Shown here: piece by piece, positions 39,408 through 50,938 of the stretch
Layout: every line of letters begins with the position of its first letter
How positions within the stretch are numbered: position 1 is the stretch's first letter
Source: Xylocopa sonorina
Taxonomy: Eukaryota > Arthropoda > Insecta > Hymenoptera > Apidae
Length of the DNA: 64,000 bases
Direction of reading: 5' to 3'
Assembly (NCBI RefSeq): GCF_050948175.1
Contig: NW_027490092.1
Location: forward strand, 3,782,001-3,846,000
Made by a program: the position numbers and the translations under genes
The notes under the pieces: model-generated
The model's input: the letters and a program-made list of their open reading frames with translations, nothing else
Told to the model about the DNA's origin: nothing
Database searches by the model: none

Positions 39408-42400
39408 CTATCGTAGCAATAGAGTTCTAATGCTTCTTAAAACGACATATCGCTCCTCATTTCCATGTTTCATGGTAAGGTATAATATGATTTGCGAAGT
39501 GTTATGTATTACTCGTCTACACTTCAAATGAATGTAAATGCGACACTTCCTTGCAAGGAAATAGCGTTTGCAGATGACTAGGTATCGTAGCAATAGAGTT
39601 CTATTGCTTCTTAAAGCGCGATATCGCATCTCATTTCTATGTTTCATGGTAAGATAAAATATGATTCGCGAAGTGTCATGTATTCTTCGTCTACACATCA
39701 AATGAATGTAAATGCGACTCTTCCTTGCAAGGAAATAGCGTTTGCAGATGTCTACGTATCGCAGCAATAGAGTTCCAATGCTTCTTAAAACGCGATATCG
39801 CATCTCATTTCTATGTTTCATGGTAAGATATAATATGATTTGCGAAGTGTTATGTATTCCTCGTCTACACTTCAAATGAATGTAAATGCGACACTTCCTT
39901 CCAAGGAAATAGCGTTTGGAGATGACTACGTATCGTAGCAATAGAGTTCTTATGATTCTTAAAACGCGACATCGCTTCTCATTTCTGTGTTTCATGGTAA
40001 GATATAATATGATTTGCGAAGTGTTATGTATTCCTCGTCCACACTTCAAATGAATGTGAATGCGGCACTTCCTCGCTAGGATATAGCGTTTGCAGATGTC
40101 TACGTATCGTAGCAATAGATTTCCAATGCTTCTTAAAACGCGAAATCGCATCACATTTTTATGTTTCATGGTAAGATATAATAAGATTTGCGAAGTGTCA
40201 TGTATTCCCCGTCTACACTTCAAATGAATGTAAATGCCACACTTCCCTGCTAGGAAATAGCGTCTGCAGATGACTAGGGATCGTAGCAATAGAGTTCTAA
40301 TGCTTCTTAAAGCGCGATATCGCGTCTTATTTCTATGTTTCATGGTAAGATAGAATATGATTCGCGAAGTGTTATGTAGTCCTCGTCTACACTTCAAATG
40401 AATGTAAATGCGACACTTCCTTGCAAGGAAATAGCGTTTGCAGATGACTAGGTATCGTAGCAATAGAGTTCTATTGCTTCTTAAAGCGCGATATCGCATC
40501 TCATTTCTATGTTTCATGGTAAGATAAAATATGATTTGCGAAGTGTCATGTAGTCTTCGTCTACACATCAAATGAATGTAAATGCGACTCTTCCTTGCAA
40601 GGAAATAGCGTTTGCAGATGTCTACGTATCGCAGCAATAGAGTTCCAATGCTTCTTAAAACGCGATATCGCATCTCATTTCTATGTTTCATGGTAAGATA
40701 TAATATGATTGGGGAAGTGTTATGTATTACTCGTCTACACTTCAAATGAATGTAAATGCGACACTTCCTTGCAAGGAAATAGCGTTTGCAGATGTCTACG
40801 TATCGTAGCAATAGAGTTCTTATGATTCTTAAAACGCGATATCGCATCTCATTTCTGTGTTTGATGGTAAGATATAATATGATTCGCGAAGTGTTATGTA
40901 GTCCTCGTCTACACTTCAAATGAATGTAAATGCGACACTTCCTTGCAAGGAAATAGCGTTTGCAGATGTCTACCTATCGTAGCAATAGTGTTCTAATGCT
41001 TCTTAAAACGACATATCGCTCCTCATTTCCATGTTTCATGGTAAGGTATAATATGATTTGCGAAGTGTTATGTATTACTCGCCTACACTTCAAATGAATG
41101 TAAATGCGACACTTCCTTGCAAGGAAATAGCGTTTGCAGATGACTAGGTATCGTAGCAATAGTGTACTATTGCTTCTTAAAGCGCGATATCGCATCTCAT
41201 TTCTATGTTTCATGGTAAGATAAAATATGATTTGCGAAGTGTCATGTATTCTTCGTCTACACATCAAATGAATGTAAATGCGACTCTTCCTTGCAAGGAA
41301 ATAGCGTCTGCAGATGTCTACGTATCGCAGCAATAGAGTTCCAATGCTTCTTAAAACGCGATATCGCATCTCATTTCCATGTTTCATGGTAAGATATAAT
41401 ATGATTGGGGAAGTGTTATGTATTACTCGTCTACACTTCAAATGAATGTAAATGCGACACTTCCTTGCAAGGAAATAGCGTTTGCAGATGTCTACGTATC
41501 GTAGCAATAGAGTTCTTATGATTCTTAAAACGCGATATCGCATCTCATTTCTATGTTTGATGGTAAGATATAATATGATTCGCGAAGTGTTATGTAGTCC
41601 TCGTCTACACTTCAAATGAATGTAAATGCGACACTTCCTTGCAAGGAAATAGCGTTTGGAGATGTCTACGTATCGTAGCAATAGAGTTCTTATGATTCTT
41701 AAAACGCGATATCGCATCTCATTTCTGTGTTTCATGGTAATATATAATATGATTTGCGAAGTGTTATGTATTCCTCGTCTACACTTCAAATGAATGTAAA
41801 TGCGACTCTTACTTGCAAGGAAATAGCGTTTGCAGATGTCTACGTATCGCAGCAATAGAGTTCCAATGCTTCTTAAAACGCGATATCGCATCTCATTTCT
41901 ATGTTTCATGGTAAGATATAATATGATTGGGGAAGTGTTATGTATTACTCGTCTACACTTCAAATGAATGTAAATGCGACACTTCCTTGCAAGGAAATAG
42001 CGTTTGCAGATGTCTACGTATCGTAGCAATAGAGTTCTTATGATTCTTAAAACGCGATATCGCATCTCATTTCTATGTTTGATGGTAAGATATAATATGA
42101 TTCGCGAAGTGTTATGTATTCCTCGTCTACACTTCAACTGAATGTAAATGCGACACTTCCTCGCTAGGACATAGCGTTTGCAGATGTCTACGTATCGTAG
42201 CAATAGATTTCCAATGCTTCTTAAAACGCGATATCGCATCTCATTTCTACGTTTCATGGTAAGATATAATATGATTGGGGAAGTGTTATGTATTACTCGT
42301 CTACACTTCAAATGAATGTAAATGCGACACTTCCTTGCAAGGAAATAGCGTTTGCAGATGTCTGCGTATCTTAGCAATAGAGTTCTTATGATTCTTAAAA

Positions 42401-42485
42401 AGCGATATCGCATCTCATTTCTATGTTTCATGGTAAGATATAATATGATTTGCGAAGTGTTATGTAGTCCTCGTCTACACTTCAA
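39408..42485. repeat. Region of nested 4-, 5- and 9-monomer spacing
   Basis: A variant trio (GATGACTAGGTATCG, CTATTGCTTCTTAAAGCGCG, TAAGATAAAATATG) recurs near 39576, 40446 and 41142, at steps of 5 and 4 monomers. The two halves (39408-40919 and 40974-42485) are alike at an offset of 9 monomers (1,566 bp), and each holds a 503-codon minus-strand open frame. I do not regard those frames as genes. The register here is one base shorter than to the left because of the deletion near 39394. Confidence 0.7.
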
Positions 42486-44991
42486 ATGAATGTAAATGCG
42501 ACACTTCCTTGCTAGGAAATAGCGTTTGCAGATATCTACCTATCGTAGCAATAGAGTTCTAATGCTTCTTAAAACGCGATATCGCATCTCATTTCTATGT
42601 TTCATGGTAAGATATAATATGATTTGCGAAGTGTTATGTATTCCTCTTCTACACTTCAAATGAATGTAATTGCCGACACTTCCTTGCAAGGAAATAGCGT
42701 TTGCATATGTCTACGTATCGTAGCAATAAAGTTCTTATGATTCATAAAACGCGATATCGCATCTCATTTGTATGTTTCATGGTAAGGTATAATATGATTT
42801 GCGAAGTGTTATGTATTCCTCGTCTACACTTCAAATGAATGTAAATGCGACACTTCCTTCCAAGGAAATAGCGTTTGGAGATGACTACGTATCGTAGCAA
42901 TAGAGTTCTTATGATTCTTAAAACGCGACAACGCATCTCATTTATGTGTTTCATGGTAAGATATAATATGATTTGCGAAGTGTTATGTATTCCTCGTCCA
43001 CACTTCAAATGAATGTGAATGCGGCACTTCCTTGCTAGGATATAGCGTTTGCAGATGTCTACGTATCGTAGCAATAGATTTCCAATGCTTCTTAAAACGC
43101 GAAATCGCATCACATTTTTATGTTTCATGGTAAGATATAATAAGAATTGCGAAGTGTCATGTATTCCCCGTCTACACTTCAAATGAATGTAAATGCCACA
43201 CTTCCCTGCTAGGAAATAGCGTCTGCAGATGACTAGGGATCGTTGCAATGGAGTTCTAATGCTTCTTAAAACGCGATATCGCATCTCATTTCCATGTTCC
43301 ATGGTAAGATATAATATGATTTGCGAAGTGTTATGTATTCCTCTTCTACACTTCAAATGAATGTAAAAGCGATACTTCCTTGCTAGGAAATAGCGATGCA
43401 GATGTCTACCTATCGTAGCAATAGAGTTCTAATGCTTCTTAAAACGCGATGTCGCATCTCATTTCCAAGTTTCATGGTAAGATATAATATGATTTGCGAA
43501 GTGTTATGTATTACTCGTCTACACTTCAAATGAATGTAAATGCGACACTTCCTTGCAAGGAAATAGCGTTTGCAGATGTCTACGTATCGTAGCAATAGAG
43601 TTCTTATGATTCTTAAAAAGCGATATCGCATCTCATTTCTATGTTTCAGGGTAAGATATAATATGATTTGCGAAGTGTTATGTATTCCTCGTCTACACTT
43701 CAAATGAATGTAAATGCGACACTTCCTTGCAAGGAAATAGCGTTTGCAGATGTCTACGTATCGTAGCAATAGAGTTCTTATGATTCATAAAACGCGATAT
43801 CGCATCTCATTTCTATGTTTCATGGTAAGATATAATAAGATTTGCGAAGTGTCATGTATTCCCCGTCTACACTTCAAATGAATGTAAATGCCACACTTCC
43901 CTGCTAGGAAATAGCGTCTGCAGATGACTAGGGATCGTAGCAATAGAGTTCTAATGCTTCTTAAAGCGCGATATCGCATCTCATTTCTATGTTTCATGGT
44001 AAGATAAAATATGATTTGCGAAGTGTCATGTATTGTTCGTCTACACATCAAATGAATGTACATGCGACACTTCCTTGCAAGGAAATAGCGATTGCAGATG
44101 TCTACGTATCGTAGCAATAGAGTTCAAATGCTTCTTAAAACGAGATATCGCATCTCATTTCTATGTTTCATGACAAGATGTAATATTCATTGCGAAGTGT
44201 TATGTATTTCTCGTCTACACTTCAAATGAATGTAAATGCGACTCCTCCTTGCAAGGAAATAGCGTTTGCATATGTCTACGTATCGTAGCAATAGAGTTCT
44301 TATGATTCATAAAACGCGATATCGCATCTCATTTGTATGTTTCATGGTAAGGTATAATATGATTTGCGAAGTGTTATGTAGTCCACGTCTACACTTCAAA
44401 TGAATGTGAATGCGACACTTCCTTGCTAGGAAATAGCGTTTGCAGATGTCTACGTATCGTAGGGATGGAGTTTTAGTGCTTCTTAAAACGAGATATCGCA
44501 TCTCATTTCTATGTTTCATGATAAGATGCTATATTTATTGCGAAGTGTTATGTAGTCCACGTCTACACTTCAAATGAATGTGAATGCGACACTTCCTTGC
44601 TAGGAAATAGCGTTTGCAGATGTCTACGTATCGTAGGGATAGAGTTCTAATGCTTCTCAAAACGCGATATCGCATCTCATTTCTATGTTGCATGATAGGA
44701 TATAATATTCATTGTAAAGTGTTATGTATACTTCATATTCTCTTCAGAAGAATGTAAATGCGACACTTCCTTGCAAGGAAATAGCGTTTACAGATGTCTA
44801 CGTATCTTAGGGATAGAGTTCTAATGCTTCTTAAAACGAGATATCGCATCTGATTTCTATGTTTCATGATAAGATATAATATTCATTGCGAAGTGTTATG
44901 CATTCCTCGTCTACACTTCAAATGAATGTAAATGCCACACTTCCCTGCTAGGAAATAGCGTCTGCAGATGACTAGGTATCGTAGCAATAGA

Positions 44992-44995
44992 GTTC
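44992..44995. repeat. Target-site duplication, left (GTTC)
   Basis: Satellite bases GTTC directly before the TGT end of the insertion. The uninterrupted monomer reads ATAGAGTTCTAATGC, and GTTC is present on both sides of the element. Because of flanking A and T the shared string can be read as up to 6 bp (AGTTCT); GTTC is the choice that leaves TG...CA ends. Confidence 0.75.
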
Positions 44996-45007
44996 TGTCA
45001 CGTCCGG
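44996..45007 (+). repeat. Terminal inverted repeat, left end of insertion
   Basis: TGTCACGTCCGG pairs with the reverse complement of the right end, TGTAACGTCCGG; only the fourth base differs. Short inverted repeats of this type sit at LTR ends, where integrase acts. Confidence 0.75.
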
Positions 45008-45515
45008 GACCGGGAGAATTTCCGAAGTTGCCCGCGACGGCACGTAGCAGAAACCGCGGAGCCGAGCACTATATTGTGATGGGCACCGTGGTTCCTTTTA
45101 TGGGACGTTACCGGTAAAAATACCCGAGGACGCGATATAATGAGATTCCACAAACCTTTCGCTGTCTTCACACCTTGATAATTCAATAATTACGTTCCAG
45201 GTACAGCTGCTGTCGAGGATCGCCGTCTGGTATAGCTGCGGCGTAGGGTCGGCGTTGCGGAAACTTCAGAGGAACGAGTACCCAACGGCGTTGACCGGAA
45301 CTGTGAAGTGGAGCCGCAGAGCTCGCCGAATCCGGGGAAGTCTGGATTTGAACCGAGGTGGCAGCAACGACGACGGAGTGGCAGGCTGAATACGCTGGAT
45401 CGGCGTAGTCGCGCACTAAACGACGTAGAAAGTTCTTTCTACCAGCACGACGCGTTTTCTTATTAGCGGAGCGACACATCCACGATGAACTTCTCCTAAC
45501 TGGATTCAAATTGGA

Positions 45516-45534
45516 TAAGCGGCGGTCCACTCTA
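45516..45534. repeat. 19-bp internal direct repeat, copy 1
   Basis: TAAGCGGCGGTCCACTCTA inside the LTR-like element. It recurs 89 bp later with one substitution. Role unknown; such repeats occur in LTR regulatory regions. Confidence 0.7.
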
Positions 45535-45604
45535 TCCGCATCGGTCCAGCAGAACGAAGAACGATCGGTTACTTCGAGTAATCCCTACCTGTAGTCCACA
45601 CAGT

Positions 45605-45623
45605 TAAGCGGCGGTCCGCTCTA
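45605..45623. repeat. 19-bp internal direct repeat, copy 2
   Basis: TAAGCGGCGGTCCGCTCTA, one base different from copy 1 at 45516. Confidence 0.7.
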
Positions 45624-45743
45624 ACTATGTAGAGTTCCAAGTAACGATACTAAATCAAAGTATGGAAGTGATTGTGTATACGCGAGAACCGAAGGTGATC
45701 GCGTGGAAATAGAAATTAAATAGAAATTTAAATGTAAAATAAC

Positions 45744-45749
45744 AATAAA
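45744..45749 (+). promoter_or_regulatory. Possible polyadenylation signal AATAAA
   Basis: A canonical AATAAA in the AT-rich middle of the element, followed by an A/T-rich stretch. If the LTR reads on the plus strand this could mark the end of R. I saw no AATAAA on the minus strand of the element. A single hexamer in AT-rich DNA is weak evidence. Confidence 0.3.
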
Positions 45750-46036
45750 GATATATTCTGTATAAAAAACCTATGCTATACACTTTACTTCCCTAAACTA
45801 AACTTAGTAGAAATAGAACTTAACTAGAAATCGAAATGGAACTTGAAATAGAATTAGAAGACACCTAGAAGAGGTGATGGAAAGGCACTAAGCCATAAGT
45901 TAAACTAGAAGTATCGGGTACTCGGGTCGAGTCCCAGAGAGAGGTCTGAGTCGAATCGAAGTCGGAACTAGAATGTGCTCTTGCTCGCGTGCTCGAGACC
46001 TCCTCGGGTCGCGTGGCGCGCGAGTCGTTGGGCCCT

Positions 46037-46104
46037 CGCGGTGGGGCGGACGGTCGGAGTAGGGCGGCCACGCGGTGGGGTGGCCGGTCGGAGTGGGAGC
46101 GGCT
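46037..46104. repeat. 34-bp GC-rich tandem duplication in the LTR
   Basis: Two adjacent imperfect 34-bp copies (46037-46070 and 46071-46104), each starting CGCGGTGGGG and containing GGTCGGAGT. Lies in the most GC-rich part of the element. Confidence 0.8.
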
Positions 46105-46133
46105 CGCGTTACGCGTGAGCCGTAAGCGTCGAA

Positions 46134-46153
46134 TGCGCGCGGGCGCGCGTCGC
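46134..46153. other. Alternating GC tract
   Basis: A run of TGCGCGC, GG and GCGCGCGTCGC within the element. Alternating purine-pyrimidine DNA of this kind can adopt Z-DNA, but this is only a sequence observation. Confidence 0.5.
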
Positions 46154-46194
46154 AACTTATGAACTAGAAAATACATATTGAACTTAGAATAATA

Positions 46195-46235
46195 TGCGTG
46201 TGTGTTGTTCGTGTTACAATGTGTGTGTCGTGTAC
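46195..46235. repeat. GT-rich microsatellite-like tract
   Basis: Imperfect TG/GT runs (GTGTGTGTTG and ATGTGTGTGTCGTG) separated by TTCGTGTTACA. Lies between the GC tract and the TATA-like motif. Confidence 0.6.
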
Positions 46236-46253
46236 TTAGAAATAGGATTTTAG

Positions 46254-46261
46254 TATTTATA
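46254..46261 (-). promoter_or_regulatory. TATA-like motif TATAAATA on the minus strand
   Basis: Reading the minus strand, TATAAATA lies about 265 bp inside the right end of the element. That is a plausible place for an LTR promoter if the LTR points leftward. Transcription would then run toward the left satellite block in its open-frame sense. No initiator or start site can be confirmed, and the LTR orientation is not settled. Confidence 0.3.
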
Positions 46262-46514
46262 CGTATATACATTAGAATAGTAAACGTAAGGGTAAGTAAG
46301 GGCGGGTGACTCGATGCGTTGCTGTGCTGGTGCCTCGTGGATCTCGGGATACGCGCGATAGCGCGTTTGGCCGGTCCATCTCCGGGGCGGATACTGCGGG
46401 TCGGCTGCCTTAGCTCGGCGAAGGGGTGATTTGCCCGTGCGCTCTAATGTAGATGTTCGCAGGTAACAAGGCTCTGCGTGCTGTGGGAGGCGTTGGGGGG
46501 TGGAAGGCGGTACG

Positions 46515-46526
46515 CCGGACGTTACA
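46515..46526 (-). repeat. Terminal inverted repeat, right end of insertion
   Basis: CCGGACGTTACA, the inverted partner of the left end with one mismatch. The satellite resumes in the correct register directly after it. Confidence 0.75.
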
Positions 46527-46530
46527 GTTC
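46527..46530. repeat. Target-site duplication, right (GTTC)
   Basis: Second copy of GTTC, followed by TAATGCTTCTT, the normal continuation of the monomer. The total excess over one monomer is 1,535 bp, equal to the element plus 4 bp. Confidence 0.75.
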
Positions 46531-49500
46531 TAATGCTTCTTAAAACGCGATATCGCATCTCATTCCTATGTTTCATGGTAAGATATAATATGATTTGCGA
46601 AGTGTTATGTATTCCTCGTCTACACTTCAAATGAATGTAAATGCGACACTTCCTTGCAAGGAAATAGCGTTTGCAGATGTCTACGTATCGAAGCAATAGA
46701 GTTCCAATGCTTCTTAAAACGCGATATCGCATCTCATTTCTATGTTTCATGGTAAGATATAATATGATTGGGGAAGTGTTATGTATTACTCGTCTACACT
46801 TCAAATGAATGTAAATGCGACACTTCCTTGCAACGAAATAGCGTTTGCAGATGTCTACGTATCGTAGCAATAGAGTTCTTATGATTCTTAAAACGCGATA
46901 TCGCATCTCATTTCTATGTTTCATGGTAAGATATAATATGATTTGCGAAGTGTTATGTATTCCTCGTCTACACTTCAAATGAATGTGATTGCGACACTTC
47001 CTCGCTAGGATATAGCGTTTGCAGATGTCTACGTATCGTAGCAATAGATTTCCAATGCTTCTTAAAACGCGATATCGCATCACATTTCTATGTTTCATGG
47101 TAAGATATAATATGATTTGCGAAGTGTCATGTATTCCCCGTCTACACTTCAAATGAATGTAAATGCCACACTTCCTTGCAAGGAAATAGCGTTTGCAGAT
47201 GTCTACGTATCGTAGCAATAGAGTTCTTATGATTCTTAAAAAGCGATATCGCATCTCATTTCTATGTTTCATGGTAAGATATAATATGATTTGCGAAGTG
47301 TTATGTAGTCCTCGTCTACACTTCAAATGAATGTAAATGCGACACTTCCTTGCTAGGAAATAGCGTTTGCAGATATCTACCTATCGTAGCAATAGAGTTC
47401 TAATGCTTCATAAAACGCGATATCGCATCTCATTTCCAAGTTTCATGGTAAGATATAATATGATTTGCGAAGTGTTATGTATTCCTCTTCTACACTTCAA
47501 ATGAATGTAAATGCGACACTTCCTTGCTAGGAAATAGCGTTTGCAGATGTCTACCTATCGTAGCAATAGAGTTCTAATGCTTCTTAAAACGCGATATCGC
47601 ATCTCATTTCCATGTTTCATGACAAGATGTAATATTCATTGCGAAGTGTTATGTATTTCTCGTCTACACTTCAAATGAATGTAAATGCGACACTTCTTTG
47701 CTAGGAAATAGCGTTTGCAGATGTCAACGTATCGTAGCAATAGAGATCTAATGCTTCTTAAAACGCGATATCGCATCTCATTTCTATGTTTCATGGTAAG
47801 ATATGATATGATTTACGAAGTGTTATGTAGTACACGTCTACACTTCAAATGAATGTGAATGCGACACTTCCTTGCTAGGAAATAGCGTTTGCAGATGTCT
47901 ACGTATCGTAGGGATGGAGTTTTAGTGCTTCTTAGAACGTGATATCGCATCTCATTTCTATGTTTCATGATAAGATGTTATATTCATTGCGAAGTGTTAT
48001 GTAGTCCACGTCTACACTTCAAATGAATGTGAATGCGACACTTCCTTGCTAGGAAATAGCGTTTGCAGATGTCTACGTATCGTAGGGATGGAGTTCTAGT
48101 GCTTCTTAAAACGTGATATCGCATCTCATTTCTATGTTTCATGATAAGATGTAATATTCATTGCGAAGTGTTATGTAGTCCTCGTCTACACTTCAAATGA
48201 ATGTAAATGCAATACTTCCTTGCAAGGAAATAGCGTTTGCAGATGTCTACGTATCGAAGCAATAGAGTTCAAATGCTTCTTAAAACGAGATATTGCATCT
48301 CATATCTATGTTTCATGGTAAGATATAATATTCATTGCGAAGTGTTACGCATTCCTCATCTACACTTCAAATGAATGTAAATGCGACACTTCCTTGCAAG
48401 GAAATAGCGTTTGCAAGTGTCTACCTATCGTAGCAATAGTGTTCTAATGCTTCTTAAAACGCGATATCGCATCTCATTTCTATGTTTCATGGTAAGATAT
48501 AATATGATTGGGGAAGTGTTATGTATTACTCGTCTACACTTCAAATGAATGTAAATGCGACACTTCCTTGCAAGGAAATAGCGTTTGCAGATGTCTAGGT
48601 ATCGTAGCAATAGAGTTCTAATGCTTCTTAAAACGCGATCTAGTATCTCATTTCTATGTTTCATGGTAAGATATAATATGATTTGCGAAGTGTTATGTAT
48701 TCCTCGTCTACACTTCAAATGAATGTAACTGCGACACTTCCTTGCAAAGAAATAGCGTTTGCAAATATCTACGTATCGAAGCAATAGAGTTCAAATGCTT
48801 CTTAAAACGAGATATTGCATCTCATATTTATGTTTCATGATAAGATATAATATTCATTGCGAAGTGTTATGCATTCCTCGTCTATGATTCAAATGAACGT
48901 AAATGCGACACATCCTTGCAAGGAGATAGCGTTTGCAGATGTCTAGGTATCGTAGCAATAGAGTTCTAATGCTTCCTAAAACGCAATATCGCATCTCATT
49001 TCTATGTTTCATGGTAAGATATAATATGATTTGCGAAGTGTTATGTATTCCTCGTCTACGATTCAAAGGAAAGTAAATGCGACACTTCCTTGCAAGGAAA
49101 TAGCGATTGCAGATGTCTACGTATCGTAACAATAGAGTTCTTATGATTCATAAAACGGGATATCGCATCTCATTTCTATGTTTCATGGTAAGATATAATA
49201 TGATTTGCGAAGTGCTATGTATTCCTCGTATACACATCAAAAGAATGTAAATACACTTCCTTGCAAGGAAATAGCGTTTGCAAATGTCTACCTATCGTAG
49301 CAATAGTGTTCTAATGCTCCTTAAAACGCGATATCGCATCCCATTTCTATGTTTCATGGTAAGATATAATATGATTTGCGAAGTGTCATATATTCCTCGT
49401 CTACACTTCAAATGAATGTAAATGCGACACTTCCATGCTAGGAAATAGCGTCTGCAGATGTCTAGGTACCGTAGCAATAGAGTTCAATTGCTTCTTAAAA

Positions 49501-50938
49501 CGAGTTATTGCATCTCATATCTATGTTTCACGGTAAGATATAATATGATTTGCGAAGTGTCATGTATTCCTCGTCTACACTTCAAATGAATGTAAATGCG
49601 ACACTTCCTTGCTAGGAAATAGCGTCTGCAGATGTCTAGGTATCGTAGCAATAGAGTTCAAATGCTTCTTAAAACGAGATATTGCATCTCATATCTATGT
49701 TTCATGATAAGATACAATATACATTGCGAAGTGTTATGTATTCCTCGTCTACACTTCAAATGAATGTAAATGCGACACTTCCTTGCAAGGAAATAGCGTT
49801 TGCAGATGTCTACGTATCGATGCAATAGAGTTCAAATGCTTCTTAAAACGCGATATCGCATCTCATTTCTATGTTTCATGGTAAGATATAATATGATTGG
49901 GGAAGTGTTATGTATTACTCGTCTACACATCAAATGAATGTAAATGCGACACTTCCTTGCAAGGAAATAGCGTTTGCAGATGTCTAGGTATCGTTGCAAT
50001 AGAGTTCTAATGCTTCTTAAAACGCGATATCGCATCTCATTTCTATGTTTCATTGTAAGATATAATATGATGTGCGAAGTGTTATGTACTCCTCGTCTAC
50101 ACTTCAAATGAATGTAAATGCGACACTTCCTTGCTAGGAAATAGTGTCTGCAGATATCTAAGTATCGTAGCGATAGAGTTCTAATGCTTCTTAAAACACG
50201 ATATCGCATCTCATTTCTATGCTTCATGGTAGGATATAATATGATTTGCGAAGTGTTATGTATTCCTCGTCTACACTTCAAATGAATGTGAATGCGACAC
50301 TTCCTTGCAAGGAAATAGCGTTTGCAGATGTCTACGTATCGTAGCAATAGAGTTCTTATGATTCTTAAAACTTGATATCGCATCTCATTTCTATGTTTCA
50401 TGGTAAGATGTAATATGATTTGCGAAGTGTTATGTATTCCTCGTCTACACTTCAAATGAATGTAAATGCGACACTTCCTTGCTAGGAAATAGTGTCTGGA
50501 GATGTCTAGGTATCGTAGCGATAGAGTTCTAATGCTTCTTGAAACGCGATATAGCATCTCATTTCTATGTTTCATGGAAAGATATAATATGATTTGCGAA
50601 GTGTCATGTATTCCTCGTCTACACTTCAAATGAATGTAAATGCGACACTTCCTTGCAAGGAAATAGCGTTTGCAGATGTCTACGTATCGTAGCAATAGAT
50701 TTCTAATGCTTCTTAAAACGCGATATCGCATCTTATTTCTATGTTTCATGGTAAGATATAATATGATTTGCGAAGTGTTATGTATTCCTCGTCTACACTT
50801 CATATGAATGTAAATGCGACACTTCCTTGCAAGGAAATAGCGTCTCCAGATGTCTAGGTATCGTAGCAATAGAGATCAAATGCTTCTTAAAACGAGATAT
50901 TGCATCTCATATATATGTTTCATGATAAGATATAATTT

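Larger units (their letters stand above)
1..44995. repeat. 174-bp satellite DNA array, left block
   Basis: About 258 head-to-tail copies of a 174-bp monomer, taking the monomer start as the G of GAAGTGTTATG. Starts fall at 174, 348, 522 and so on, and the spacing stays 174 apart from four single-base changes: a lost base near 1547, one near 39394, one extra near 42673 and one lost near 43396. All copies point the same way. Monomers differ mainly by recurring substitutions, for example TGATTTGCG or TTCATTGCG just before the start, CTACGTATCG or CTACCTATCG in the middle, and TTGCAAGGAA or TTGCTAGGAA. I see no gene, RNA gene or other element in this block. Function is unknown; satellites of this size usually occupy centromeric or pericentromeric heterochromatin, which is inference here. 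Confidence 0.98.
44996..46526. mobile_element. Solo LTR-like retrotransposon insertion (1,531 bp)
   Basis: The insertion interrupts one monomer without losing any satellite base. It begins TGTCACGTCCGG and ends CCGGACGTTACA, so the ends are a 12-bp inverted repeat with one mismatch and follow the TG...CA rule of long terminal repeats. The 4-bp duplication GTTC flanks it. Base composition differs sharply from the satellite: GC-rich near both ends, AT-rich around 45690-45870. I see no reverse transcriptase, integrase, gag, primer-binding site or second LTR. This fits one LTR left after recombination between the two LTRs of a full element. A 4-bp duplication suits the Ty3/Gypsy group, but family is inference. 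A non-autonomous element or a DNA transposon with short inverted repeats is the main alternative. Confidence 0.7.

Noticed and set aside
3940..42485. Long minus-strand open reading frames in the satellite (for example 3940-4902, 8290-9252, 39408-40919, 40974-42485)
   Set aside because: They arise because the monomer is exactly 58 codons. Common monomer variants bring TAG or TGA into the same frame, starts are fortuitous ATGs, and there is no recognisable domain, promoter or intron structure.
44998..45530. Two minus-strand frames of 62 and 115 codons (44998-45186, 45183-45530) inside the insertion
   Set aside because: Short, no recognised motif, and located in what looks like an LTR, where coding is not expected. 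Chance frames in GC-rich DNA.
45516..45623. The 19-bp direct repeats as ends of a smaller nested element
   Set aside because: They are only 89 bp apart, have no inverted ends and no own target duplication.
45865..46272. A 135-codon minus-strand frame rich in R, S, T and P
   Set aside because: Composition follows the GC-rich repeats beneath it (34-bp duplication, GC tract). No domain recognised.
44991..46531. DNA transposon with 11-bp inverted repeats and a 6-bp AGTTCT duplication
   Set aside because: The flanks permit this reading, but TG...CA ends with a 4-bp duplication, the 1.5-kb length and absence of a transposase fit a solo LTR better. Kept as an alternative.
46250..47326. A 358-codon minus-strand frame running from the satellite into the LTR-like element
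   Set aside because: It joins satellite frame to unrelated insertion sequence by chance; the part in the element is low-complexity and matches nothing I recognise.
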